The notes beneath the pieces were generated by a model. The model was not told the DNA's origin and did not search any database. It saw only the letters and a program-made list of their open reading frames with translations. From positions 1-59,763 of IMG/VR virus record IMGVR_UViG_3300009370_000033: DNA of 59,763 bases; one strand, given 5' to 3'. This DNA is from a virus. This document shows positions 29,981 through 38,756 of this stretch, one piece after another (positions within the stretch are counted from its first letter, which is position 1; each line of letters starts with the position of its first letter). The translations under genes were made by a program, and so were the position numbers.

Positions 29981-32091
29981 TAATTAAAACCTTCATGTGC
30001 AAACATTGTTACTCCATTAACATCACCATTTTTGTCAATTGCTGTATTCCCCATAACAGAAACACCAGAATTGTTATTGGTAACATTGTTAGTGACTGAA
30101 CCATCAACAATTACATTACCAGCTCCACCACCACTTCCACCAAATTTTATATTAGCATTATTAAGTTGACTTAATGCCTGTCCACTTACATTAGGAACAC
30201 CTACGGCATTAGCTGCTGTTGTTCCCCATGTTGATGATTTAGTACCAAATGCATCTGTTGTATCGAAAGAACCACTTTTGAATTGATTAGCCATACTTGT
30301 TGCACCCGATAAATGTGCGCCACCAATCATAAAGGCACGTTCTTTTTTAGATAGTCCTTCCCATGTTTCTTTACCAAGTTTTTTTATTATTTGAGCTCTA
30401 TTACTTAAAGCAAGTTTTGACATTCCTATATCTTGCATTTTTTCATTTGACATATATTCTGCAAGATTAGCTGGGCGTTTATTACCAGCTGCATCTGTTC
30501 CACCAACCCAATTAGAATCATTAGCCATGAGAGAAGCATTACCTTTTTTGCCTCTTTTTTTCCATGTCCCTGCTTTTATATAACCAATAGTTTCTAAAGC
30601 TGCAGCTCCAAATTGATATTTACCTACATAGCCTAAACGATTTGTTTCACTTATATCTCCTCCACTTTCAGCTTGGCCAATTGCTTTAAAAATTGATTTA
30701 AAGTCTTGTTGACTTAATGTATGGGTCCCTAGTCTTTCTCTAGGAACTTCTCCTCGTTCTTTTTGTAGTTGTGTGAAAACTCTTGCTTTAACTTTGTCCG
30801 ACATATCAGCAAGTGGTTTGCCTTGTTGGATTGCAGTTGGTTTTGGAATTTTGAAATATTCTGCATTAGCATTTCTTGGGTTTTTTGTTGGATCATAATC
30901 ATCTATTTCTCTAGCCATAAATGATGTTGGAGTTTTTATTTTACCCAAGTTTTTATAAGCATTACTTGCATCTCGATAAAAAGCTTTTGGGGCGTTGATA
31001 AGACTTTTAATTTGTTCTGGAGATGCCAGATTGAATGTAGCACTACTTAAAGCTTTTGAAACGGCCGTTTTTGTATCATCACCTTGGGATTTAAAATATA
31101 AAGCTTCCGCACCTACTACTAGTGGTAAGACAGCTTTTCCTCCAATATTTTTGCCCCATTGGAGGCCTGTCTTTAGAACAGGAGAAGCTTTTTCCTTTGC
31201 AAGATTAATTCCTTTTTCAAGATTACGTTTTATAACATTCATTGCTTTTTCATATCTTGATAATTTTTTAGGTGCTTTAGTTCCCTTTGTTGTTTTCATT
31301 GGTGATTCACCAACGCCAGGTTTACGAGCATGAGGATTATCTTCAGGCTTAGGAACTATTTTTAAGTCTGGTGCTACAGCTCCTGACATACCAGATGGCT
31401 TAAGTCCACTCCAAGTTTTGCCCGTTGCTTTGTTTAAAAGACCCCGACCTGTTTTTATGCCTAAATTCTTCGCTGCATCCGCTGTTTTTTTGACTGTATA
31501 AGCAGTCGCGACTGTTCCTGTTGCGGCTATTCCAGCTGCTGTTTTTGGATTTTCGGCAACAAAATCCAACACCTTAGCTGTTTTTGGAAATTGTTTTCTT
31601 AAATCATCTGTTTTCTTTTTAAGGGCTTTGTCTATCATGTCATCTATTTTTTTCTGCGGATCTTTTAAAAATTCTGTGACTTGTTTGAACATTGATTTTA
31701 ATGAATCACCAATTTTTGACCACATTTTCATAGGAACCATTAGTAAACCAAAGATAACAAGCGCGCCGAGAATAAATTTACCAATGATCTTCATCCATTT
31801 CATTAGAAAACCATCTTCTTTATCTTTTTTATCGTTTAGTTTTTCTAATTGCTCAGTTTGTTTTTTTTCTTCTTTGTCTTTTATTTTTTGTGCGCGTGCA
31901 TTTTCAATAGAATCTTCTTCACTTTCTTTTTGAGAAGATAAAAAGCTTAGAATAGCTTCTTGTGTTTTAGCTACTTGATTTAAACTATGACGCATAGCTT
32001 TTTCGTTAAGCATATCTTTGGATGTTCGTACAGCTGCTCCTGCTACTCCTGCTGCTACTCTAGCTGCTCCTGCGATTATTGGTGCTGCCAT
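29980..32091 (-). CDS. Baseplate hub / tape-measure protein with lytic transglycosylase domain (gp29-like)
   Basis: 703 residues. Helical N-terminus, a membrane-like helix at about residues 100-120, a long basic Ala/Lys-rich central part, then an SLT-like peptidoglycan-cutting domain at about residues 465-620 (QAESGGDISE, with Glu as acid, and GYVGKYQFG). The C-terminus is Gly/Asn-rich. Position directly after gp51 and gp26 matches T4 gp29, which sets tail length. T4 carries its lysozyme in gp5; here the enzymatic domain seems to reside in the tape-measure protein. The exact T4 equivalence is inferred from size and order. Confidence 0.65.
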   Translation of the reverse strand: MAAPIIAGAARVAAGVAGAAVRTSKDMLNEKAMRHSLNQVAKTQEAILSFLSSQKESEEDSIENARAQKIKDKEEKKQTEQLEKLNDKKDKEDGFLMKWMKIIGKFILGALVIFGLLMVPMKMWSKIGDSLKSMFKQVTEFLKDPQKKIDDMIDKALKKKTDDLRKQFPKTAKVLDFVAENPKTAAGIAATGTVATAYTVKKTADAAKNLGIKTGRGLLNKATGKTWSGLKPSGMSGAVAPDLKIVPKPEDNPHARKPGVGESPMKTTKGTKAPKKLSRYEKAMNVIKRNLEKGINLAKEKASPVLKTGLQWGKNIGGKAVLPLVVGAEALYFKSQGDDTKTAVSKALSSATFNLASPEQIKSLINAPKAFYRDASNAYKNLGKIKTPTSFMAREIDDYDPTKNPRNANAEYFKIPKPTAIQQGKPLADMSDKVKARVFTQLQKERGEVPRERLGTHTLSQQDFKSIFKAIGQAESGGDISETNRLGYVGKYQFGAAALETIGYIKAGTWKKRGKKGNASLMANDSNWVGGTDAAGNKRPANLAEYMSNEKMQDIGMSKLALSNRAQIIKKLGKETWEGLSKKERAFMIGGAHLSGATSMANQFKSGSFDTTDAFGTKSSTWGTTAANAVGVPNVSGQALSQLNNANIKFGGSGGGAGNVIVDGSVTNNVTNNNSGVSVMGNTAIDKNGDVNGVTMFAHEGFN

Positions 32092-32096
32092 TTTAT

Positions 32097-32270
32097 TTAC
32101 CCTCTTTGTTGTTGCTGTTGTTGCATTAACTGTTGTCTATGTTCATTTTCTTCTTGCACATGCTTAATTAATAAACTAACGTAAATCTCCCTTTCCCAAG
32201 GCACCATATTTTCTAGTTCAGATAATGAATATTTGTGATGTTGAACCATTTGAAAATTGGTTTGAATCAT
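32097..32270 (-). CDS. 51: Baseplate hub assembly factor (gp51-like)
   Basis: 57 residues read on the minus strand from ATG 32270 to TAA 32099-32097. The core YSLSELENMVPWEREIYV is typical of the short gp51 proteins of T4-like phages, and the C-terminus is poly-Gln. T4 gp51 catalyses hub assembly. It lies between gp26 and the gp29-like gene, the T4-like neighbourhood. The frame stays open upstream into gene 26, so a non-ATG start is possible. Confidence 0.65.
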   Translation of the reverse strand: MIQTNFQMVQHHKYSLSELENMVPWEREIYVSLLIKHVQEENEHRQQLMQQQQQQRG

Positions 32271-32296
32271 ATTTACTAATGACTCTTGACAAAGGG

Positions 32297-33061
32297 CTAG
32301 CCGAAAAAAGATCCGAGTCCCTCCAGAGTTAGTTGTTCTCTATAGCCACATGGTTTATCTTGTTTCTTATTAGTTTTACCATTCTTACTCTTAACTTTTT
32401 GTGGACATATTAGTTCTACTTCATGTTTTAGTGCAGGCATTGTTTCAAAGAATTTTGCTATTTTTTGAAAATGTTCATCAGTTAAAGACTCTATGAAGTC
32501 ACGCATTTCTTTTTCTGTATGGTCTTTAGCTGGATATGTTGCCGCTGCATCATATATGTAATCTACACAACGTATAATCGTATCGAATAGTGCATCAATT
32601 TCATGTTTGTCTTTAGTTATTTCAGCAAGTTCTTCTTGTACTGTTAAATCTGGATATCGCATAACCACACCAAGAGTTTCATCAAGTTTAATTGTATTTG
32701 TATGCTCTTTGGTTTTTATGATTTTAACTTCATCTACATTTATGTTAAGTGGTATTTCACCTTCACACTTTGGACATTTATATTTTAATTCAAGAACTTC
32801 TCCCTTAGCTTTGCCTCTTAACTGTAAGAATATATATTCTAAATCAAATGCCGGCATTGTGTTTACATCAATGTCAGCTCCATAGATGCAATTTTGTACA
32901 ATGTCTTTGGTTGCTTCTATTATTTGTTTCTGGTCATCTGATTCCATTGCTATAAGAAGAATTTTTTCTTCTTTTACCAGAAATGGTCTATACTTAATCT
33001 CTTTGCCATTTGATGGTATGGTTAAATTATATTGTGGTACTGCAATTGTTGGTAATCCCAT
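32297..33061 (-). CDS. 26: Baseplate hub protein gp26-like
   Basis: 254 residues. The N-terminal block GLPTIAVPQYNLTIPSNGKEI, followed by RPFLVKEEKILLIAMES, is the hallmark of the T4 gp26 baseplate family. A CPKC motif (about residue 128) and a later Cys pair (ICPQK...PCGY) could bind zinc. T4 gp26 is a baseplate hub component and assembly factor. It is preceded on the minus strand by AGGAG at about 33070. Confidence 0.85.
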   Translation of the reverse strand: MGLPTIAVPQYNLTIPSNGKEIKYRPFLVKEEKILLIAMESDDQKQIIEATKDIVQNCIYGADIDVNTMPAFDLEYIFLQLRGKAKGEVLELKYKCPKCEGEIPLNINVDEVKIIKTKEHTNTIKLDETLGVVMRYPDLTVQEELAEITKDKHEIDALFDTIIRCVDYIYDAAATYPAKDHTEKEMRDFIESLTDEHFQKIAKFFETMPALKHEVELICPQKVKSKNGKTNKKQDKPCGYREQLTLEGLGSFFG

Positions 33062-33098
33062 TTCATTTCACTCCTATATAAAATGATGTTAATATTAT

Positions 33099-33899
33099 TT
33101 ATCCTTCTCCTACTTCAGTATCGTCATGTCCTCCTCCTGCAAATTTCCACCCTTCTTCTCTAATTTCACGCATTGGATCGACTTTATTCCAATCAGAACG
33201 ACTACTTGGTGCATATAATGGCCCTGTGATTGAATCACCAACTGGCACCATTGGAAAGCTTGGTGTAAAGTGTCGATATGTCATAGTTATATTTACAGAT
33301 ATGATAGTATCATTAGTTCCATAATCTAGTTGAATTGGATCAACTTGTTTTGGATATGCATCATGTAATATCCATTTACCAGCCATTGGATTTCCAACAT
33401 GACGAGTTAATTGTTTAATTACAACTTGGTCTGTATATTCACTATAATAATTAAAATGTTTTGTTTTACGATTTACGATTTTATCCATCCAATCTTGAAA
33501 GAATTTTAATTCTCTCAAATTTCCACTAGAATAAAATCCAAGAATAATATCTGCATAGGCTTGTTGATATGCGAATTGTCTAAAACCAATATCTCTTTCA
33601 GTTGTTAGAATGTTAGAACCTGGTATTTGTGCTTGATAACAATTTATCGTAAATGGTTTTTGTGATGAAGCTTTAACTTTTCCAATTTCTACTTGAAAAA
33701 GATTAGGTCTTGCAAAGTCACTTTGTACATTAGCTACTACATCATCAATATTTCTTGCCGTAGAACTTTGGTCTTTTCTTGGAAGAAATCCAGACAAAGC
33801 TTGTTTTATTCGAGCTGCACCATTAGCTATTGCAGGGTCGATAAATCTGCCTTGTACTTCTCTTTTTGCTCTGTCAATGGCTTTATCCAGTAATGACAT
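33099..33899 (-). CDS. 54: Tail-tube-fold baseplate protein (gp54-like)
   Basis: 266 residues. RPNLFQVEIGKVKA, YQAQIPGSN, FYSSGNLRELKFFQDW and VNITMTYRHFTPSFP are features of the gp19/gp48/gp54 tube fold. With gp48 encoded at 35452, this is most likely gp54, the platform on which the tail tube starts. A tail-tube protein gp19 is the alternative, but gp19 is usually shorter. A minus-strand late promoter lies at 33933-33940. Confidence 0.6.
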   Translation of the reverse strand: MSLLDKAIDRAKREVQGRFIDPAIANGAARIKQALSGFLPRKDQSSTARNIDDVVANVQSDFARPNLFQVEIGKVKASSQKPFTINCYQAQIPGSNILTTERDIGFRQFAYQQAYADIILGFYSSGNLRELKFFQDWMDKIVNRKTKHFNYYSEYTDQVVIKQLTRHVGNPMAGKWILHDAYPKQVDPIQLDYGTNDTIISVNITMTYRHFTPSFPMVPVGDSITGPLYAPSSRSDWNKVDPMREIREEGWKFAGGGHDDTEVGEG

Positions 33900-33910
33900 A
33901 TAACTCTCCG

Positions 33911-33940
33911 TATAAATATTAGTGACTCTATATATTTATA
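33911..33940. promoter_or_regulatory. Opposed pair of T4-type late promoters
   Basis: TATAAATA on the plus strand (33911-33918) and its reverse complement (33933-33940) on the minus strand are 14 bp apart and point towards each other. Predicted starts near 33924 (plus, to gene 4) and 33927 (minus, to gene 54) would nearly coincide, giving two short leaders. Confidence 0.7.
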
Positions 33941-33948
33941 CATCTAAT

Positions 33949-34446
33949 ATGAATTTTCAGAAGCACGTTGGCAAATATAAAGTACACAATAAGGCAAAAT
34001 ATGTAGCAAATTTGCAAGAAGTTGTGTACAGATCATCATGGGAGCTCAAGTACATGAAGTATCTTGATAGACATCCATCAGTTCTTGAGTGGGCTTCAGA
34101 GAATGTCATTATACCATACTACAATCAGATTGAGAAGAAAACCAGACGCTACTTTGTTGATTTTTATGTAAAGATACAGAATCCAGAAGGAGAGATTAAG
34201 AAGTATATCATTGAAGTGAAGCCTGCTAGTCAATGTCGGCCCCCTAAGAAACGAAAGAGAATCTCTATCAAGTATAAGAATGATCTGAAACGATTTATGG
34301 TGAATCAGAGTAAATTCAAGGCTGCTCGTAAATGGGCTGAAAAACGTGGTATGCAATTCGTTATTTTAACAGAAAAAGAGTTGGATATTCCATCAAGACC
34401 TTATAAATATAAGAAGAATGGCAATACAAGACAGAACACCAAGTAA
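33949..34446 (+). CDS. 4: Head completion nuclease-like protein gp4
   Basis: 165 residues. The YRSSWELKYMKYLDRHPSV block, then YYNQ...RRYFVDFYV and KYIIEVKP, has the order E...D...ExK of TnsA-like nuclease folds, as in T4 gp4 (gp50). The protein completes heads after packaging so that tails can join. I chose ATG 33949 downstream of the late promoter. It overlaps the next gene by 29 bp, which contains another TATAAATA. Confidence 0.75.
   Translation: MNFQKHVGKYKVHNKAKYVANLQEVVYRSSWELKYMKYLDRHPSVLEWASENVIIPYYNQIEKKTRRYFVDFYVKIQNPEGEIKKYIIEVKPASQCRPPKKRKRISIKYKNDLKRFMVNQSKFKAARKWAEKRGMQFVILTEKELDIPSRPYKYKKNGNTRQNTK
34402..34409 (+). promoter_or_regulatory. T4-type late promoter TATAAATA
   Basis: An exact match inside the end of gene 4, 8 bp before ATG 34418. 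It could be a chance match in A+T-rich coding DNA, but the position fits. Confidence 0.4.
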
Positions 34447-35440
34447 AGTAATATTAAGTGGACTAGCATTAGGAGCGAGAGTTCCTGGTATTAGAAACTT
34501 TTTTAAAGCGGCATCTAAACTGTTAACACTTGGAAGATTAAAAAAACTTTCAGATGTTGGTAATTCACAACAGTTAGCAAATGCAGTTAAAAAATTTACT
34601 AAGCAAGAAGTTACATTATATAATAAACATTTAGTACCACTTGGTTTTCCAAAGTTAGTTCTGGAAGGAAAAATTGGCCAACGAGGTTCTAAGATAACTG
34701 GTTTTGCACAAAAAGAAACAACTCGTACTGTACATAGAGGGGTCACTATAGCAGACGCAGAAATGAGAAGAATGGGCGTTACTAAAGAAAAAGTAATGCG
34801 TACTATAGACCAACATATTGATTTTTTAAAATCAGAATCATTTTTTCAGAAAGCACACAAACACGCAAAACAACAAGGTATTATTGAACGTACTGAATTG
34901 TCAAGAGAGTGGTTTCACGATTATGCATTAGAACAGGGACTCAATTATCGTTCAATGGAAATGTTGAGAACTGGTGGCAAACGAATTTCTGATATGAGAT
35001 TGGGCCGAATGTATTTTTTTAGATATAGGCCAAATAAACCAGAAGAAATTTATGATGAGTTTCCATTAATGTTTTTACTTGCTGAAGATCCTGACAATAT
35101 GTGGGGATTGAATTTTCACCATCTTAGTCCAAAACGTAGAGCAATATTACTTGGAAAAATGTTGGACTTTATGAACAATACAGAGTATAATGAGAATACT
35201 AGATTGATGGCACGAAAGTTTAGAAGCATGATACAGACAAATAAACGATTTCGTGATGCCAAGGCAATCTATCGACAATATAGAACAGAAGAAATAAAAT
35301 CTAAAGTTATTCATGTTCATCCATTGGATTGGGAGTTGGCTATCATGGTGCCGACAGAAAGATTTAAAACACTTGGTGGTGGAAGAACAGCAAGTAAAAA
35401 GATTTGGTATAAAACTTTTAGAAGAGCTAAAACACTATAG
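34418..35440 (+). CDS. Conserved T4-like structural or packaging protein
   Basis: 340 residues and basic. The N-terminal ~100 residues look helical and disordered. The C-terminal part has FFRYRPNKPEEIYDEFPLMF and GLNFHHLSPKRRAILL, a block found in a widespread T4-like protein family near gp4. Gene order (beside gp4) makes the DNA end protector gp2 one candidate, but I cannot confirm it. It is followed 11 bp later by gene 48. Confidence 0.5.
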   Translation: MAIQDRTPSKVILSGLALGARVPGIRNFFKAASKLLTLGRLKKLSDVGNSQQLANAVKKFTKQEVTLYNKHLVPLGFPKLVLEGKIGQRGSKITGFAQKETTRTVHRGVTIADAEMRRMGVTKEKVMRTIDQHIDFLKSESFFQKAHKHAKQQGIIERTELSREWFHDYALEQGLNYRSMEMLRTGGKRISDMRLGRMYFFRYRPNKPEEIYDEFPLMFLLAEDPDNMWGLNFHHLSPKRRAILLGKMLDFMNNTEYNENTRLMARKFRSMIQTNKRFRDAKAIYRQYRTEEIKSKVIHVHPLDWELAIMVPTERFKTLGGGRTASKKIWYKTFRRAKTL

Positions 35441-35451
35441 GGAGTAAAGAC

Positions 35452-36774
35452 ATGGGCAACTCAGCAATGAGAGGTTTAACACCAGCTTCAGATGGACAAA
35501 ATCATTCATTTAATGATTTTACTGATATGGAAGTTGTTGAACGTGAGAAAGAAGTTAAAACAGCTACACCATCTGCTGATGCTGCTGGTGCATATCAACC
35601 ATCAAAGTTCGATACTCTTGTATATCCATTGGATTTAGAACCAGAAAATTTTTATCCAGAGTGTATTAAGTTTACTGTTATGAAAAGAGTTGGTTTAGAC
35701 TTGAAGAAAACTGTTCAATATATTAAAGATAATTATAGTGCTGAGTATAAAAAACGAGAAGCTATAAGAAAAAAAGCTGTGCAAGATGAGTTTGATAAAA
35801 CATTACCCAGGAAAGAACTTGAGCATATTTACAAGGGTGGACCTAATAAGGTTGCACTTAGAAAACAACTTGAATCAGATTTAGCTGGTAATCTTTTGGA
35901 TAAGACAAGTCAGGCTGCCGGAGCAACCGGCTCAACACTTAGTGGAGCATACAATGCGAATGCAGATGATATTGCAGCACAAAATAAATTAAGAGCTGAA
36001 GGCTGTTCTATTAATACTCTTGGAAGTATGTATCTTAATATGCCAAACAATATTCAGTTTACTGAGAATGCTAATTGGAATGGTGAAGAAATGGGCTGGG
36101 TTGGTGCAATAAAAGATGCTGGTTTTAGTGGAGCTCTTGGACAGGGAGCTGTTGGTAGTATTGGAAATCTTGTATCTGGTGGTGCTGGTGGTGCTATCGG
36201 TTCTATTCTTGGTAAATTTGGTGTAACTGGTTCAAACTGGATGTTAGGAACTTTGGTAACTGCTCTTTCTCAAGGAGATAAGATACAACATGGTTTTGAT
36301 TCTTTAGTTAGTATGAAATCTAATCCATATATGGAAATGTTATTTCAAGGCGTCGATTTTCGTAGGTTTACTTTTACGTTTATGTTAAGACCTCGCAATG
36401 AAGATGAAGTTAAACAAGTTGCTGGTATTATACAAATGTTTCGTTTACATTCACGACCATCATGGAACTCTGGACTAATGAATAATGGCCATGGTTTTAT
36501 GAAATATCCACAAGAATTTCATATTAGTTTTTTAACTCAAGAAAAAGATACATTTAAATTTGCACCAGATGGTAGTAGTTCTGAACATCGCTTAATCCAA
36601 AATCCTGCAATACCAAAAATAAAACCATGTGTGTGTACTAGTGTTGAAACAAATTTTACACCACAAAGTATTTGGGCTGCCTTTAGACAAGGAAAACCAA
36701 TAGCAACTAGTTTAGCTGTTTCGTTTGCCGAAACTGAATTGGTTATGGCAGAAGATATCGTTTCAAATTATTAA
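35452..36774 (+). CDS. 48: Baseplate tail-tube cap gp48-like
   Basis: 440 residues. The C-terminal half carries the gp48 pattern: NPYMEMLFQGVDFRRFTFTF, LRPRNEDEVKQV, FRLHSRPSW and YPQEFHISFL. The middle has a Gly/Ala-rich hydrophobic insertion. gp48 caps the baseplate and nucleates the tail tube with gp54. GGGAG precedes the start, and gene 53 follows. Confidence 0.8.
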   Translation: MGNSAMRGLTPASDGQNHSFNDFTDMEVVEREKEVKTATPSADAAGAYQPSKFDTLVYPLDLEPENFYPECIKFTVMKRVGLDLKKTVQYIKDNYSAEYKKREAIRKKAVQDEFDKTLPRKELEHIYKGGPNKVALRKQLESDLAGNLLDKTSQAAGATGSTLSGAYNANADDIAAQNKLRAEGCSINTLGSMYLNMPNNIQFTENANWNGEEMGWVGAIKDAGFSGALGQGAVGSIGNLVSGGAGGAIGSILGKFGVTGSNWMLGTLVTALSQGDKIQHGFDSLVSMKSNPYMEMLFQGVDFRRFTFTFMLRPRNEDEVKQVAGIIQMFRLHSRPSWNSGLMNNGHGFMKYPQEFHISFLTQEKDTFKFAPDGSSSEHRLIQNPAIPKIKPCVCTSVETNFTPQSIWAAFRQGKPIATSLAVSFAETELVMAEDIVSNY

Positions 36775-36786
36775 AAGGACAATAAC

Positions 36787-37341
36787 ATGGCATATTTTCA
36801 ATATTTTCCAAAAATATATTATGATGTGCGTGGACAATCAAACCAAGCACAACATGATGTAGTGACAAATATACTAGCTCGTGTTTTGGTAAAATCACAT
36901 GGTTGGGCAAATGTTGATGGTGAAGTGCATGAGTTATTAACTGGTGCTACTTATTTTGCACAACATTATATTAAAGATTTTGAACGGCCTGATATACTAG
37001 CAGATAAATATTATGGTGATTCAGAGTTGCATTGGTTATTCTTTTTTGCTAATGGTACTAAGATGATAAATCCATATTTTGATTGGCCGATGACTCAATA
37101 TGACTTGGTTAAATATATTAATAAAAAGTATGGTAGTGCAAATATTAATGATACACATCATTATATAGATGGTGATAGATATGAAGTAGATTCAGATGCA
37201 CCTAGTGCTACTGCTGTTACTAATTTCATATACGAACAAGAGTTGAATGATAATAAAAGGCCTATACGAATCTTACAAAATTCTATGGTTGCACCAGTTG
37301 TTGACGAATTTAAAAGGTTATTAAACGATCATACTGTTTAG
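36787..37341 (+). CDS. 53: Baseplate wedge protein gp53
   Basis: 184 residues. FPKIYYDVRG, the region DILADKYYGDSELHWLFFFANG and WPMTQYDLVKYI are the gp53 signature. gp53 joins wedges around the hub. AAAGGA precedes the ATG. The order 48-53-27-5 groups central baseplate genes. Confidence 0.88.
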   Translation: MAYFQYFPKIYYDVRGQSNQAQHDVVTNILARVLVKSHGWANVDGEVHELLTGATYFAQHYIKDFERPDILADKYYGDSELHWLFFFANGTKMINPYFDWPMTQYDLVKYINKKYGSANINDTHHYIDGDRYEVDSDAPSATAVTNFIYEQELNDNKRPIRILQNSMVAPVVDEFKRLLNDHTV

Positions 37342-37350
37342 AGAGATATT

Positions 37351-38754
37351 ATGGAACAACTAAGTATAAGTGATTGCAAAATAGAAAGATTATCATTACA
37401 AGCTGCAAATGGTGTCTATGATTTAATTCCACATTTGTTGGAGTTGAATATATATGAAAATTTATTCTCACCACACTTGTCTGGTAATATAACATTATCA
37501 GATACATATAATCTTCCATACAAACTTCCAATCAGAGGTGAAGAAACAATTGAATCTGAGATTCTTATGGAAGGAGCTCCTGATGTATTAGCATTAAAAC
37601 CTCCATTATTTCATATCCATAATCTTTCAGATCGTTTTTTACGAGCAACTGGTACAAGCCAACAATATACACTCAACTTTGTATCTGAACAATGTATAAG
37701 TAATTTGCATGCTCGTGTTAGTAAGGCATATACAAATACACTAGTCAATGAAATTGTAGAAGATATTTGGGAAACATATTTAGATGATGATAGAAATGGT
37801 TTAGATACAGAAATAACATACAATACAATAGACTGTATTATACCAAATTGGAGTCCTCATTATGCGATGGGGTGGTTAGCTGCTCGAGCTCAACCACAAC
37901 AAGAAGGTAATGCTGTTAATTATGTTTATTGTGAAACATTAGATGGTGTGTTTTTTAAGAGTTTGCAATCATTAGCAAAACAAACTCCTGTATTAACATT
38001 TGGTTTAGAACCAAGAGTAACAGATATACATAAAGTAGAAGCATTAACTGGTGGTTATATAAAAGTAGATCATATGTATTTTATGGATGATTTTAGAAAA
38101 CTTTATAACATTCCAGCTGGTAATTATTCATCTAAATTAATAACACATGATATTACTACTAAAAAGATACTACAATATGATTATAGTAGTTTAGATGATT
38201 GGGAGATGTATAATCATATAGCTTTAAATAAACCACTTGCTAATTCAGAGATTGAAGTAAAAAGTGTTGATGAACCAAGAAAATCATTTGCACCAGTAGC
38301 AGATGAAAGTTTTGCTATTGAAGAAGGTCCACACTTATCTCAACAGACAGATAGTAAAGTTTATTTTTATCCAACACACACTAACTTATATCAAAATAGT
38401 GCAGCTGCACCAGATGAAGTTTTATATCATAATAAAGTAGAAGAATGGAAGTGTCAACGAAATGCACAAATGTCATATTATACTACTAATGCAATTAAGA
38501 TGCAAGTTCAATGTGCTGGTTTACAATTTTTAAGAGTTGGTATGATGGTAAAGATGAATGTACCAGCTATGGCACCATCAAATCAAGATGGATCAATTGA
38601 TAAATTTCTTAGTGGTAGTTATATGATTACAGCAATTCGTCATATTGTTGCAAATGAGTCAGCTAATATAGGATATAAAATGATTGTTGATTTGGTTAAA
38701 GATGGTTTGGAAGAAACGCCTCCAATACGTCAAGCTATGAAAACGGAGAAATAA
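37351..38754 (+). CDS. 27: Baseplate hub protein gp27-like
   Basis: 467 residues. The N-terminal SDCKIERLSLQAANGVYDL and ELNIYENLFSPHLSG pattern and the later LNFVSEQCISN region match gp27-like hub proteins, which form the trimeric torus holding gp5. It sits directly before gene 5 (2-bp gap), as expected for interacting proteins. The C-terminal part has the beta-rich RVGMMVKMNVP segment. Confidence 0.75.
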   Translation: MEQLSISDCKIERLSLQAANGVYDLIPHLLELNIYENLFSPHLSGNITLSDTYNLPYKLPIRGEETIESEILMEGAPDVLALKPPLFHIHNLSDRFLRATGTSQQYTLNFVSEQCISNLHARVSKAYTNTLVNEIVEDIWETYLDDDRNGLDTEITYNTIDCIIPNWSPHYAMGWLAARAQPQQEGNAVNYVYCETLDGVFFKSLQSLAKQTPVLTFGLEPRVTDIHKVEALTGGYIKVDHMYFMDDFRKLYNIPAGNYSSKLITHDITTKKILQYDYSSLDDWEMYNHIALNKPLANSEIEVKSVDEPRKSFAPVADESFAIEEGPHLSQQTDSKVYFYPTHTNLYQNSAAAPDEVLYHNKVEEWKCQRNAQMSYYTTNAIKMQVQCAGLQFLRVGMMVKMNVPAMAPSNQDGSIDKFLSGSYMITAIRHIVANESANIGYKMIVDLVKDGLEETPPIRQAMKTEK

Positions 38755-38756
38755 TT

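Noticed and set aside
31987-32184. Cys-rich plus-strand frame opposite the tape-measure gene
   Set aside because: Low-complexity antisense of an Ala- and Gln-rich coding region; no ribosome site or domain pattern.
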